A stretch of DNA of 64,000 bases from AP-15 sp963788085 (lineage in GTDB: Bacteria > Pseudomonadota > Alphaproteobacteria > ATCC43930 > CGMCC-115725). Made by a program: the position numbers and the translations under genes. Below the pieces are notes generated by a model. It saw only the letters and a list, made by a program, of their open reading frames with translations. It made no database searches and had not been told where the DNA came from. Numbering within the stretch: the first letter of the stretch is position 1; each line of letters begins with the position of its first letter. This document shows positions 10,487-19,256 of this stretch, in pieces. Where the stretch lies: contig CAWBFS010000018.1 of assembly GCA_963788085.1 (NCBI GenBank), positions 21,163 through 85,162 on the forward strand. Reading direction: 5' to 3'.

Positions 10487-10561
10487 GGAGGCACGGAGAG
10501 CACGGAGGAGGTTTCGGTCGGATTCCTATGATTGCTCCGTGGTCTGCGTGTCTCCGTGGTG
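10481..10561. repeat. Imperfect long inverted repeat (CACCACGGAG type) between DUF5681 gene and terL
   Basis: The 26 bases from 10481 and the 26 bases up to 10561 are imperfect reverse complements, each beginning CACCACGGAG from its outer edge, with about 30 bases between. Elements built on GGCACGGAG-like blocks are scattered in many environmental genomes. This one supplies the last codons of the upstream gene (the HHGDTQTTEQS tail) and abuts the terL start. Confidence 0.75.
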
Positions 10562-10951
10562 AATCTTTGGCAATCCCATGCGGCGCAGGCGGGCCAGCAA
10601 ATTTTCGATGACCTCTTCGTCGGCCGGCGTGAATTGCGGCGCTTCCGGCGGCGGCGCGGTGCCGGTGCGCTTCTCGATGTCCTTCAGCATGTCGATCAGC
10701 ATTTTCGTCGCGCGCAAATCGGCGCCGGTCGATTTGTCGACGAGCTGCGCGATGACCGCCTCGCGCTTGGTGATCTGCCGGCTGTGACCGTCGGTCGTGA
10801 CGACAACCGGCTCGTCGAGCGCGCGCACGAGCAGCGCCGGCAGGTTTTTCGCGCGCGGGCCGCGCGGGTTGCCGGACCGGCCCTTCTTGAACCGGCTGTG
10901 CAACGGCGGCTTGCCGCGGCCGACTTTGTACCCGCCCTCGATTATATTCAT
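10526..10951 (-). CDS. DUF5681-domain protein, terminase partner
   Basis: The N-terminal motif GKPPLHSRFKKGRSGNPRGP is the DUF5681 hallmark. These small basic proteins are commonly encoded directly before a terminase large subunit and may take the role of a small terminase, but the function is not proven. I chose the ATG at 10951 (MNIIEGGYKVGRG) because it gives the family's normal N-terminus; an upstream ATG at 11020 adds unrelated residues. The middle carries DGHSRQITKREAVIAQLVDKS and an acidic C-terminal helix. The last dozen codons come from the inverted repeat that overlaps the end of the gene, so the native C-terminus has been replaced. Confidence 0.8.
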   Translation of the reverse strand: MNIIEGGYKVGRGKPPLHSRFKKGRSGNPRGPRAKNLPALLVRALDEPVVVTTDGHSRQITKREAVIAQLVDKSTGADLRATKMLIDMLKDIEKRTGTAPPPEAPQFTPADEEVIENLLARLRRMGLPKIHHGDTQTTEQS

Positions 10952-11050
10952 GCAATGCCGCCAATTAGCGATAGCTGAGCCCGAATTGGTGCTTATATCA
11001 CCAGCAGCCGTTATTGTCAATTTGATAATATATGTAAGCGCAATGAAGAT

Positions 11051-11199
11051 TTTCCCTGCCGTTTCCCTGCCGAGCTATCCGGCAGGGAAATGTCTTCCCT
11101 GCCGGACGGCGTCATCGCGGCGCAAAAGGCTATCGACTACAGAGGTTTGCGGAGCGGCGGACGAATTTTTTCCCGTGTTTTCCCGCGCGGCAGGGAAAA
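11051..11199. repeat. Five copies of a TTTCCCTGCCG motif, including a 40-bp block with a perfect palindrome
   Basis: TTTCCCTGCCG occurs at 11051-11061 and again directly at 11062-11072. Its reverse complement CGGCAGGGAAA is at 11080-11090, giving a perfect 11-bp inverted repeat with a 7-base loop. A shorter copy lies at 11095-11104 and an inverted copy at 11188-11199. The array fills the spacer between the DUF5681 gene and tRNA-Pro. It could be a protein-binding array, for example for an integrase or packaging protein. No function is known to me. Confidence 0.7.
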
Positions 11200-11250
11200 G
11201 CCGCGACCTTGCCTCGCGGCGGCGGCTTCGCTATATCTCGCCCCGGTCGG

Positions 11251-11327
11251 CGGAGTGTAGCTCAGCCTGGTAGAGCACTGCTTTCGGGAGGCAGGGGCCG
11301 GAGGTTCAAATCCTCTCACTCCGACCA
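11251..11327 (+). tRNA. tRNA-Pro (anticodon CGG)
   Basis: A 77-base cloverleaf with the CCA end encoded. The acceptor stem CGGAGTG pairs with CACTCCG; the D arm contains AGCTCAGCCTGGTAGAGC; the anticodon stem CTGCT/GGCAG encloses the loop TTCGGGA with anticodon CGG; the T arm has GGAGG/CCTCT around TTCAAAT. It is intact and sits at the end of the phage/defence block, a common integration position for mobile elements. Confidence 0.95.
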
Positions 11328-11531
11328 ACAGAATCAGATACTTGGTCGCGGGCACCGGGAACAAATAATCACCGAACCGCCCCAATTATAACCACAACTG
11401 CGCAACGAAAACGGAACGGGCTGTGACGAGTCTGTGACCTACGTTCTCTCGATGTTCGCGGCCAAGCGTCATCAAGCGCCACTGCTGCATGGTGCTCGTC
11501 CATCTTGGTCCCAGGCATAGTGTCCGTCGCA

Positions 11532-11629
11532 CGGCTTCATCCACAAGGGCGGCTTGCGCGCGAAACCGATCCCTCCCGGCGTGCCGGTCGATATCACATC
11601 GCCGGCGACGAGCGGCGTCCAGTCCGAGC
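11532..11629 (-). pseudogene. Fumarylacetoacetate hydrolase-family fragment
   Basis: About 33 codons encode DWTPLVAGDVISTGTPGGIG followed by FARKPPLWMKP, the C-terminal active-site region of FAH-family hydrolases that cleave acylpyruvates in aromatic catabolism. Both ends are missing. Confidence 0.7.
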
Positions 11630-11829
11630 AATAGGAAATCAGGGTCGGAATTTAGCGACAATCCCCAAATTCCCTGATAGCTGGGAAAACGAATTAAGAG
11701 TTCTTGCGTCGCTTGCCGACGCAAAAACTCGGTTGGACTGACGCGGGGGATCGGCGCAGCCGGCTATGGAATTTTCAGTTGGCTGGCTGGGTGGCGGGTA
11801 TGCCGGTGACGCGACGCAAGGGGTGTCGG

Positions 11830-12010
11830 GATCGGTACTCCGATATTCGCTGCGAACCGTTTCCCGTGCAGGAGCCGCACCCACCAATATGGGTTGGTGG
11901 GCATTCCCGCGCCGCCCTGCGCCGCGCCGCCCGGCATGGCGATGGCTGGCATCCGGTCGGCGCTATCGCTGCCTCGCCGTTACCGCCTCAAGAGCCGCTA
12001 CGGGTTCCCG
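11830..12010 (+). pseudogene. LLM-class (luciferase-like) oxidoreductase fragment
   Basis: The codons give RYSDIRCEPFPVQEPHPPIW, VGGHSRAALRRAARHGDGWH and PVGA, the conserved central part of F420/FMN-dependent luciferase-like oxidoreductases. Neither the barrel start nor the C-terminus is present. The upstream codons in the same frame show no similarity. Confidence 0.75.
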
Positions 12011-12239
12011 TTGATCTCGATTGAGCAGAACAACTTGTCCCGAGCGCCGGGATACCGAGTTAGGTTGCAGCTTGTGGACATATGTAGGACCGTCGATTTC
12101 GAGGACGCATTGCGGAGAGAAGCCTCAAAGGGAGAGAAGCCTCAAAGCCGGTGCGATGGCTCCCGTCGGTTTGCCGGCAATTCGGCGCGGGAGAGTGCCT
12201 TGGGCGACATGCGCCGCTCTCTTCCGAGGGACACGACCG

Positions 12240-12970
12240 ATGACGAGCGGTCATCGATGGGCTTTTAAGGCGAGGTTTCGTGCACACGCATACGGCTGGC
12301 GCGGATCCTCTCTTGCCAGCACACGGCTGAAAGAGGCGGTCCGTGAGATCAATTCCGTCGCCAAGTCGGATCGCGTGCTGGCGGCAGAAGGCTGCGTCTC
12401 GCTGATGGAACGGCTATGGCCAGCCCTGGAGGATATCGACACGTCGTCGGGCGCCCTTGGCGGCGCCATCCACCGCACACTCGACGAGCTTATCCCAATA
12501 CTTATCTCGGCTCCGGCTGACGTGAAGTTGCGTCGCGCATGGCTTGAACGGCTGTATCAGGCGGTCATGGACGATGGTGTGCAGTATCTCTCGCCGGTAG
12601 AGGACCGCTGGGGCGAAATCGCTGTCTATCCCGAGCTCATGGCAGAATACGCGGATCGGCTTCGCGCATTGATCCGCCGCGCCTGGGTCGACGAGCCGCC
12701 CGGCAGTCATGTCATCGGAACGGCGATCTGTCTGTCCTGCCTGCTGGAGGCTGGGCGATACGGCGACATGATCGAGCTGCTGGCGTGCGCTCGGATGAAA
12801 TGGTGGCACTGGCACCGCTTCGGTGGCGAGGCACTCGCGAGGCAGGGAGCGTGGGATGCCGCGATCGCCTACGCCGATGGATGCCGCGCGCCGCAGGGTT
12901 ACGACGACCGTCAAATCGATCGCTTCTGCGAGGATGTGTTGATCAAATTTGGTCGGGCTGACGACGCCTA
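12240..12970 (+). pseudogene. DUF6880-like protein, 3' truncated
   Basis: From the ATG at 12240 the protein reads ARFRAHAYGWRGSSLASTRL, then ERLWPALEDIDTSSGALGGA, DDGVQYLSPVEDRWGE and helical repeat-like segments to about residue 243. It resembles a family of roughly 400-residue helical proteins that I believe is DUF6880; the function is unknown and the assignment is from memory. The frame then runs without a stop into the frame-shifted start of the SRAP fragment, so the last third is lost at a junction near 12970. Confidence 0.55.
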
Positions 12971-13326
12971 CCTCGGCAAGCAGCCTTATGGCGATCGCGC
13001 TCGCCGACCGCGGCATCATGGCGCTCGCGGGCTTATGGGAAAACTGGCGTTCGCCGACCGGTGAACGTATTCGCAGCTTCGCGATCATCACCACGAAGCC
13101 AAACGAATTGTGCGCCGAACTGCACAACCGGATGCCCGTGGTGCTGAAGCCGGAGGCGTGGCCCGAATGGCTCGGCGAGGAACCGGCCGACGACACGCGC
13201 CTGAAATCCCTGCTCGCCCCTACCCTTCCGACGTCCGACGGCATGTTGTGCTGGCCGGTGAGCGCGCGCGTCGGCAACGTCAAAAACAACGACCCGTTGC
13301 TGATCAAACCGGTTGCCGTAGCCTAA
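12971..13326 (+). pseudogene. SOS response-associated peptidase (SRAP/YedK), C-terminal part
   Basis: YedK/HMCES proteins crosslink to abasic sites in single-stranded DNA through Cys2. This piece begins at GKQPYAIALADRGIMALAGL after one base is ignored near 12988, and continues with WENWRSPTGERIRSFAIITT, the diagnostic CAELHNRMPVVL and WPVSARVGNVKNNDP. The N-terminal half with the catalytic Cys is absent. Upstream is the cut end of the DUF6880-like gene, so a deletion joined two unrelated genes. Confidence 0.85.
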
Positions 13327-13918
13327 ATCACAAACGGCGACCGAAAAGCATCGCTGGTCACATCACATACGCGCGGCGCGTGCCGCAATCGACGACGCAT
13401 GGCGGATTTAAAATGCCGCTTAGGAAAGTATCGCTTCGGAAACCGGCGGGTTCGGAGAATCCCGCCGTAAGCCCATGGCTTTGCCAATTAATTTAAAAAA
13501 TGACCACATTACGTTCCGGGGAAGCCTCTGTTTACAAAGAATGTCTCAGGAATTTTTCCTCTGCCGATTGCAAAAATACTTTCAACAATATTTAAATCGT
13601 CCCCATATATTATTTTCTGAAATTCAGAAAAAGGATGCCAGTCATGGGTATCTCGATGCGTAGTCCTACGAGCGGGTTCAGGAAATGGTCGGAGGCGCAT
13701 GATCCGAAGATCGCCGCTGCTCGCGCCGTAGCGGCCGAGGCTGCCGTCATCCCAGTTCCGGATCTCGATCAAGGAATGATGACTCCAGAGGAACAGCCAA
13801 ATCGTCCGTGGCTCGTGCCGGGAGCCGGTACGCTCTGAAGCGAACTCCGGACTGCTTGGTTGAGTGTTCCATGGACACGGTAGCAAACGAACGACGGGGG
13901 CGGAGCAGCGAGGACATC
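13327..13918. other. Spacer with AT-rich island and a possible short ORF
   Basis: Bases 13490-13640 are clearly richer in A/T than the surroundings. They end in the palindrome at 13613-13631 and an AAGGA stretch before an ATG at 13635. That ATG opens a 67-codon frame to 13838 (MPVMGISMRSPTSGFRKW...) with no recognised family. I do not call it as a gene. Confidence 0.4.
13613..13631. repeat. 19-bp AT-rich palindrome
   Basis: TTTTCTGAA and TTCAGAAAA form a perfect 9-bp inverted repeat around a single central base. It lies within the AT-rich island, 4 bases before an ATG. It may be an operator or a short hairpin. Confidence 0.6.
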
Positions 13919-14248
13919 ATGTTCATCGAAATTAATCCGGCCCACAACCGGGAGGGGCAGACGATTCAGACCCCCCGCCAATCACACCGGCCTGAGCCGA
14001 TGCCGGCCGGCGCCTATCTCAAGTTCAGGAACGACCGGGGCGTCCGCGAAATCTGCATCGGGGTAAAAGAATTCAAGTGCATCGGGGAGTCCCCGCCGCA
14101 GGACCACCCGCACATCTACATCAACATGGGCGAAGCGGACACGATCCTCTGTCCCTACTGCGGGACGGGGTTCCGCTTCGATCCGCGATTGACACCGCTC
14201 GATACCGAACCACCGGACAGTTTATTTGCCTACCAAAACGCGGCCTGA
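13919..14248 (+). CDS. zf-CHCC (NDUFS6-like) zinc-finger protein
   Basis: A 109-residue protein with the zinc-binding pattern of the zf-CHCC family, related to the NDUFS6 subunit of mitochondrial complex I and common as a small protein in Alphaproteobacteria. The ligands are visible in GVKEFKCIGESPPQDHPHI (Cys, His) and DTILCPYCGTGFRFDP (Cys-x2-Cys). I chose the ATG at 13919 over 13808 because the added residues are not family-like. It appears intact. Confidence 0.8.
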   Translation: MFIEINPAHNREGQTIQTPRQSHRPEPMPAGAYLKFRNDRGVREICIGVKEFKCIGESPPQDHPHIYINMGEADTILCPYCGTGFRFDPRLTPLDTEPPDSLFAYQNAA

Positions 14249-14386
14249 CCGTTCGCTGTCCGACTCCATCGGCACCACACCGCCGACCGGCAAGCTCTGA
14301 CACAGCTGCCCGCGCGGAACGCGATTTGCGGCGAGAGCGTTAGGAATGATAGCTCGACGATTTGGTCAACTTTCGGAACACGGGAA

Positions 14387-14833
14387 ATGACGATGATAAG
14401 AAAACTGATCCTTGGCACGGCTTCAATACTGGCATTGGGGATCGGCGGCGCCGCTCTGGATTTTTCGGCGGATGCTGATAACGTTCCGAATGCGGTAGAG
14501 ACCTCGGCACCCGGAACTTCACACCATTGGGTAAATGCCGCCAATCTCTCGAAAGACGACATCCGATGGGCACAAGTAGAGCTTCACGATCTGGGGCTCT
14601 ACAATGGCTCACTCGACGGCGCAGTAGGCCCGGAGACAGAGCGGGCGCTCTTGGATTTCCAAAAGAGCAACGGCCTCGAGCGGACGGGAACGCTTGATCA
14701 ACAGACCGCGGACGCCCTCATCGGCCACAGCAGCGTTGGCCAGGGATCCAGCATGCCGCCAAAGGGTGCTGGAGCTGCATCCATGACAAATTCCTCTGGC
14801 ACGAGCGATTTCGGCAGCCCCGGGCAAAAATAG
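14387..14833 (+). CDS. Secreted peptidoglycan-binding-domain protein
   Basis: 148 residues. A signal peptide (RKLILGTASILALGIGGAAL) is followed by a linker and a PG_binding_1 domain around residues 60-110, with VELHDLGLYNGSLDGAVGPE and TERALLDFQKSNGLERTG. Such domains anchor proteins to the cell wall in the periplasm. No catalytic domain follows; the tail is Ser/Gly rich. An alternative ATG lies two codons in. Confidence 0.85.
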   Translation: MTMIRKLILGTASILALGIGGAALDFSADADNVPNAVETSAPGTSHHWVNAANLSKDDIRWAQVELHDLGLYNGSLDGAVGPETERALLDFQKSNGLERTGTLDQQTADALIGHSSVGQGSSMPPKGAGAASMTNSSGTSDFGSPGQK

Positions 14834-14923
14834 ATCCAGGCGCGCCATCTCGCTTCGCGCAATGCAGCCCCGGCCTTCGGGCGGTAGATCCAAATTAATA
14901 CGAATTTAGGGCCGTATACAGGC

Positions 14924-15424
14924 ATGACGGACCCTTCGCGACTTCGCAAGCGACCGCTGGAAGCAGAGGCGGCAACGAGCGCCCGCGCCGCCGGCGAGAT
15001 CGACATCGCCGGCTGTGCAACGATCGCTTATTCATCCGAGGATCCGGCTCACCCCGTCGAACATATGCTGGACGGACGCAACGGCCCCGGAGCCACGCGT
15101 TGGGTCAGTGCGCGTCCCGACACTGTTGAACACATCGTCATTGAATTTGACCGGCCGCAGCCGGTCTCGCGCCTTCTCTATGAGGTCGAGGAGACGCTGC
15201 GGGAGCGTACTCAGGAAGTGCGCTTGGACGTCTCGGAAGACGGTGGCCAATCGTACCGCCAAATTCTGGTTCAGGAATACAACTTCAGCCCCCGGGGAGC
15301 CACCTACCAGCGCGAAGAACAGCGCTTCAATCTCCGCCAGGTCACTCATCTCCGTCTTACTCTTGTCCCAAATAAGAGCGGATCCGGCACGGCATCGATT
15401 ACAGCGCTCCGCCTCTTCGCCTAG
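14924..15424 (+). CDS. Discoidin (F5/8 type C)-like carbohydrate-binding protein
   Basis: 166 residues without a signal peptide. The region from about residue 30 resembles a galactose-binding jelly roll: AHPVEHMLDGRNGPGATRWV, EHIVIEFDRPQPVSRLLYEV, VRLDVSEDGGQSYRQI and the final strand THLRLTLVPNKSGSGTASIT. F5/8 C-like domains bind sugars or proteins. The target is unknown. Confidence 0.6.
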   Translation: MTDPSRLRKRPLEAEAATSARAAGEIDIAGCATIAYSSEDPAHPVEHMLDGRNGPGATRWVSARPDTVEHIVIEFDRPQPVSRLLYEVEETLRERTQEVRLDVSEDGGQSYRQILVQEYNFSPRGATYQREEQRFNLRQVTHLRLTLVPNKSGSGTASITALRLFA

Positions 15425-15525
15425 AGGTCCGCGCGTCGAGCCTTTGGCCCGCTCGCTCATTGCCGCTCGGCAGCCCCTGGCCCCACGTGTGGATCTGCAC
15501 GTCGACGATCTGCGTGCGACGGCTC

Positions 15526-16494
15526 TTAGTGATCGAAGCCGAACAGCTTCTGCGCGTTGTGGTGCAGGATCTCGTCGGTGACTTCCTTCGGCAGGCCGAG
15601 GCGCTCGATATAGGCAAAGGTCTCCCGGTAGACCTCCCAATCCTGCAACACCGGATAGTCGCTGCCGGTCACGATGTGATCGGCGCCGAACGCTTCGAGG
15701 GCGCATAGGAATGCCGGCTTCGAGCCGTAGCACACGGTGTCGTAATAGAACCTCCGGGCGGTGACGCTCGGCGCCTCGGCGAGGTTAGGATGGCCTCGCG
15801 GGCCCTGACCCTGTTTGTCGAGACGGTTCATTAGCATCGGGATCGGACCCCCGAGATGGGGCACGATGAATTTAATTCGCGGGTAACGGTAGGGGATCTG
15901 CTTAGCGATCATATGCAGCACGAAAGTCGCGTCCTCGAGCGAGGTGCCGACCGACCCGCCATAGTTGTAATCGATGATGAAGGGTGAGCAGATGGCGCTG
16001 CCGGCAGGGTGCACGAACAGGACGGCGCCGCGGCGGTTCATCTCGGCGTAGAGCGGCTCGAACTCGGTCTCTGCGATCGAGCGGCCGAGGCACACGATGT
16101 TCATGTTGACGCCGACACAGCCAAGCTCGTCAAAGCCACGCTCCATCTCCTTCAGCGACGCGTCGACATGCGGCAACGGCAGCATCACATAGGAACTAAT
16201 CCGGTCGGGGTAGCGACGCGCGAACTCGGCATACGCGTCGTTGAGCATCTTGACCGCGGTGACGCACTCTGTCTCATCCGGCAGATAGGGCGGGTGGTTC
16301 GGTGACAGCACCTGCCGCCCGACGCCGGCGTCTTCCATCAGCCGGAAACGGGCCTCGATGTCTTCCTGCGTATCCGAGAACGGGTGTCGCGCCAGCCCGC
16401 GCTTTACCGCCAGATGCGTCGGCGAGGCAAAGCGGTCGCCCATGAACTCGCTGAAATTCTTCGGCGTGTAGTGCGCATGCACATCGCAGATCAT
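15526..16494 (-). CDS. Amidohydrolase family protein (ACMSD-like decarboxylase/hydrolase)
   Basis: 322 residues, full length. Metal ligands of the amidohydrolase-2 family are visible: His6 and His8 in DVHAHYT, His in AVLFVHPAGS, His in FIVPHLGGPI and Asp in IVTGSDYPV. The family includes 2-amino-3-carboxymuconate-semialdehyde decarboxylase and hydrolases of aromatic catabolism; the substrate is not predictable. The next gene on the same strand is an LLM flavin oxidoreductase at 16971-18020, separated by a fragment, so the two may have formed a catabolic unit. Confidence 0.88.
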   Translation of the reverse strand: MICDVHAHYTPKNFSEFMGDRFASPTHLAVKRGLARHPFSDTQEDIEARFRLMEDAGVGRQVLSPNHPPYLPDETECVTAVKMLNDAYAEFARRYPDRISSYVMLPLPHVDASLKEMERGFDELGCVGVNMNIVCLGRSIAETEFEPLYAEMNRRGAVLFVHPAGSAICSPFIIDYNYGGSVGTSLEDATFVLHMIAKQIPYRYPRIKFIVPHLGGPIPMLMNRLDKQGQGPRGHPNLAEAPSVTARRFYYDTVCYGSKPAFLCALEAFGADHIVTGSDYPVLQDWEVYRETFAYIERLGLPKEVTDEILHHNAQKLFGFDH

Positions 16495-16511
16495 TACAAC
16501 TCCTCTTAATC

Positions 16512-16766
16512 TCAGGGGTCCGGCGCGACCGGATAGATCACGCTCGTTGAGAACTTACGCCACCACCTCGCGCACAGGCGCATCGCCTTGTCTAGCATCG
16601 CGTCCCAAACGGGCGCGAGATCGCGGGGTGAAGCATTGATGACCTGCAATACCTCGGCGGTCGCCGTTTGCTGCTCTACTGCTTCATCCAGCTCAGCATG
16701 CCGGGGCCGCAGGTCGGCAATGATCGGCTCGGGATCAACGGAGGTGTCGTGAAGCCGGTTTCCCAT
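16512..16766 (-). pseudogene. GAF-domain sensor fragment
   Basis: The codons encode EQQTATAEVLQVINASPRDL followed by APVWDAMLDKAMRLC, the linker and start of a GAF domain found in many histidine kinases and cyclases of soil Proteobacteria. The kinase part is absent and the frame ends soon after. A remnant only. Confidence 0.65.
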
Positions 16767-16970
16767 CGGCAGACCTTCTACGGGTCGTGCTACCGTTCGA
16801 TCATACGTGATCAGGCGGCCTCACAAAAAATCTCCTTGGCGGCCCCTTTCTAGAGGGGGCCGAAGGCCGCTGTCGGCGCGTTCCAGCCGGTAGCGCTGCC
16901 CTGCTCAGCCGTCGCCGCTGGCCCCGCTCCGGCCATTCATGATTGTCGCCGCGGAGGATCGAAGCCGCGT

Positions 16971-18020
16971 TCAACGGAACGCCGACTTAACCTCCCGCGC
17001 CAGTAGCCGGATCGCCTCTCGCTCTGCCGCGTGAGCGGCCAGGCCGGCGCAATTCGTTTCCAACTGCACGCCCGACAGCCCTATGTCGCGTTGTAGGTCT
17101 TTCAACTTGGCCACCACCGTATCGGGTGAGCCAATGAACACCGAACCGCGCAATGTTTCCTCGAGCGTGATTTCAGTGAGGCGCTGCGAGGTTTTCCATC
17201 GCGGATGGTCCGGCCGGCTGTTTTGGCGACGAGAGGAGTCGGCGAGCAGGCGGCTTTGGTTCTGGAAATGCCGCATCAGCGTCGGCCCGTAAGCTTCCTG
17301 GGCCGCCGCATCGGTTTTGGCGACGAAACCGGGGCAACGGAGATAGACGGGCGCCTCCCCGGGATGTCCGGCGTCGGTCCAGGCTTTGCGGTAGACGTCG
17401 ATGTGCTGCTTGAACATCCGCACATCCTCGTGCCGCACCGACAGGAACAGGCCTTGGCCCGCTTTGCCGGCCGCGGGGAATGTTTCGACGCTCACTGCCG
17501 CGATGCGGATTTCGGGCGTCGGTTGTTGCAGCGGCTGCGGAACGACCGTGACGTCTTGGATGTCGTAAAACTTGCCCTTGTAGGAGAAATTGTCCTCCCG
17601 CCAAGCGCGTTGAATGATTTCCAGACACTCGATCTCGCGGTCCTTGCTTTCGGAATACGCGATGTTCAGCGCCTCATAGGTCTTCACGACGCCGCTCCGC
17701 CCGACGCCGAAGATCAGGCGGCCCTTGGAGACATGGTCCAAGGTCGCGGCTTCCTCGGCGATGCGAAGCGGATTGGCCAGCGGAAGCACTTGCACGCTGG
17801 TCCCGATCCTGATCCTTTCGGTGCGGGCCGCGATCGCGGTACCAAGGACCAGCGGGCTGGCGGCGAGGGCGCGCCGTTTGTCGAAATGCAGTTCCGCAAG
17901 CCACATCACGTCGAGGCCGTATTCCTCGCTGGCGTCGACGATGTCGAACCCGGCGGCGAAGCATTCGGCCTGGCTGCGGCGGGGCAGCACCGGAAACTCG
18001 TGATAGATACCTAATTCCAT
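16971..18020 (-). CDS. LLM class flavin-dependent oxidoreductase
   Basis: 349 residues from the ATG at 18020. It begins MELGIYHEFPVLP, the typical first strand of luciferase-like monooxygenases, and has LDVMWLAELHFDKRRALAAS, IRIGTSVQVLPLANPLRIAE, GRLIFGVGRSG and FYDIQDVTVVPQPLQQPTPE. It uses FMNH2 or F420H2; the substrate is unknown. The frame extends upstream over the antisense strand of the catalase gene, but that part is non-coding. The gene starts only about 30 bases from the divergently oriented catalase remnant. Confidence 0.88.
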   Translation of the reverse strand: MELGIYHEFPVLPRRSQAECFAAGFDIVDASEEYGLDVMWLAELHFDKRRALAASPLVLGTAIAARTERIRIGTSVQVLPLANPLRIAEEAATLDHVSKGRLIFGVGRSGVVKTYEALNIAYSESKDREIECLEIIQRAWREDNFSYKGKFYDIQDVTVVPQPLQQPTPEIRIAAVSVETFPAAGKAGQGLFLSVRHEDVRMFKQHIDVYRKAWTDAGHPGEAPVYLRCPGFVAKTDAAAQEAYGPTLMRHFQNQSRLLADSSRRQNSRPDHPRWKTSQRLTEITLEETLRGSVFIGSPDTVVAKLKDLQRDIGLSGVQLETNCAGLAAHAAEREAIRLLAREVKSAFR

Positions 18021-18044
18021 CGAATGGGACCTTCCCCAACACGG

Positions 18045-19234
18045 TCTTATCCCGATGTTCGCCCGCTTCTCGACCGTTGCCGGCGACGCGGTGCCGCCGA
18101 CGCCGAGCGGGATATCCGCGGAACCGCGCTCAAGTTCTATACCGAGGAAGGCAACTGGGACATCGTCGGCAAAAATACGCCGGTGTTCTTCTTCCGCGAC
18201 CCGTTGCGTTTTCCTGATCTCAACCACGCGATCAAGCGCGACCCGCGCACCGGGCTGCGCAGCGCCGACAACAACTGGGATTTCTGGACCTTGCTGCCCG
18301 AAGCGCTGCACCAGGTCACGGTCGTCATGTCCGACCGCGGCATCCCGAAGAGCTTCCGGAATATGCACCTCTTCGGCAGCCACACCTTTTCGATGATCAA
18401 TGCGGCGAACGAACGCGTCTGGGTCAAATTCCATTTCCGGACCCAGCAAGGCATCCAGAATCTCACCGATGAGGAAGCTGCAGCTCTCATTGCCAAGGAC
18501 CGCGAAAGCCACGGCCGCGACCTCTTCAATACGATCGAAGCCGGCGAATTCCCACTCTGGACGCTTTTCATCCAGGTGATGACCGAGGCGCAGGCGAAGA
18601 CGCACCGGCACAACCCGTTCGACCTGACCGAGATCTGGCCGAAGGCCGAGTACCCGCTGATAGAGGTCGGCGTCATGGAGCTCAACCGCTGGCCGGACAA
18701 CTATTTCGCCGAAGTCGAGCAGGCAGCGTTCGGGCCGTCGAACGTCGTCCCCGGCATCAGCTTCTCTCCGGACCGGATGCTGCAGGCGCGCCTGTTCTCG
18801 TACAACGATACGGTCCGTTACCGCCTCGGCGTCAACTTCTACCAGATCCCGATCAACGCGCCGAAATGCCCGGTGATGAGCTACCACCGGGACGGCACGA
18901 TGCGGGTCGACGGCAATCTCGGCGGCACCACCAGCTTCAACCCTAACAGCGCCGGGCTGTGGGACAACCAGCCCGATTTCGCCGAGCCCCCGCTGCCCAT
19001 TGAAGGCGAGGCGGCCCACTACAACCATTACGCCGACGACGATCACTGGGAACAGCCGGGCAATCTTTTCCGCCTGATGACGCCCTCCCAGCAACAGGCT
19101 CTGTTCAGAACACGGCCCGCGCGATGGGCGATGCGCGCCTGCACATTAAGGAGCGGCACGTTGCCAATTTCCTGCGCGCCGATCCGGCCTATGGCGAGGG
19201 CGTCGCCCGCGCCCTCGGCCTCAACCGCCGCTAG
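18045..19234 (+). pseudogene. Catalase, 5' truncated with two frameshifts
   Basis: A clade-3 type haem catalase (hydrogen peroxide breakdown). Clear motifs are MFARFSTVAGD, TPVFFFRDPLRFPDLNHAIK, WDFWTLLPEALHQVTVVMSD, SHTFSMINAANERVWVKFHF and the haem-ligand region RLFSYNDTVRYRLG. The first 50-60 residues, with the catalytic His, are absent. The frame changes just after STVAGD near 18085 and again near 19105 (one base missing before the codons NTARAMGD), after which the C-terminus RADPAYGEGVARALGLNRR runs to the stop at 19232-19234. The loss of the 5' end next to the LLM gene points to a deletion. Confidence 0.9.
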
Positions 19235-19256
19235 GCGGCAGAAAAGGAGGGACGAC

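Noticed and set aside
18021..19094. N-terminal extension of the LLM oxidoreductase frame to 707 codons
   Set aside because: The added part is antisense to the catalase gene; the LLM family start MELGIYHEF is at 18020.
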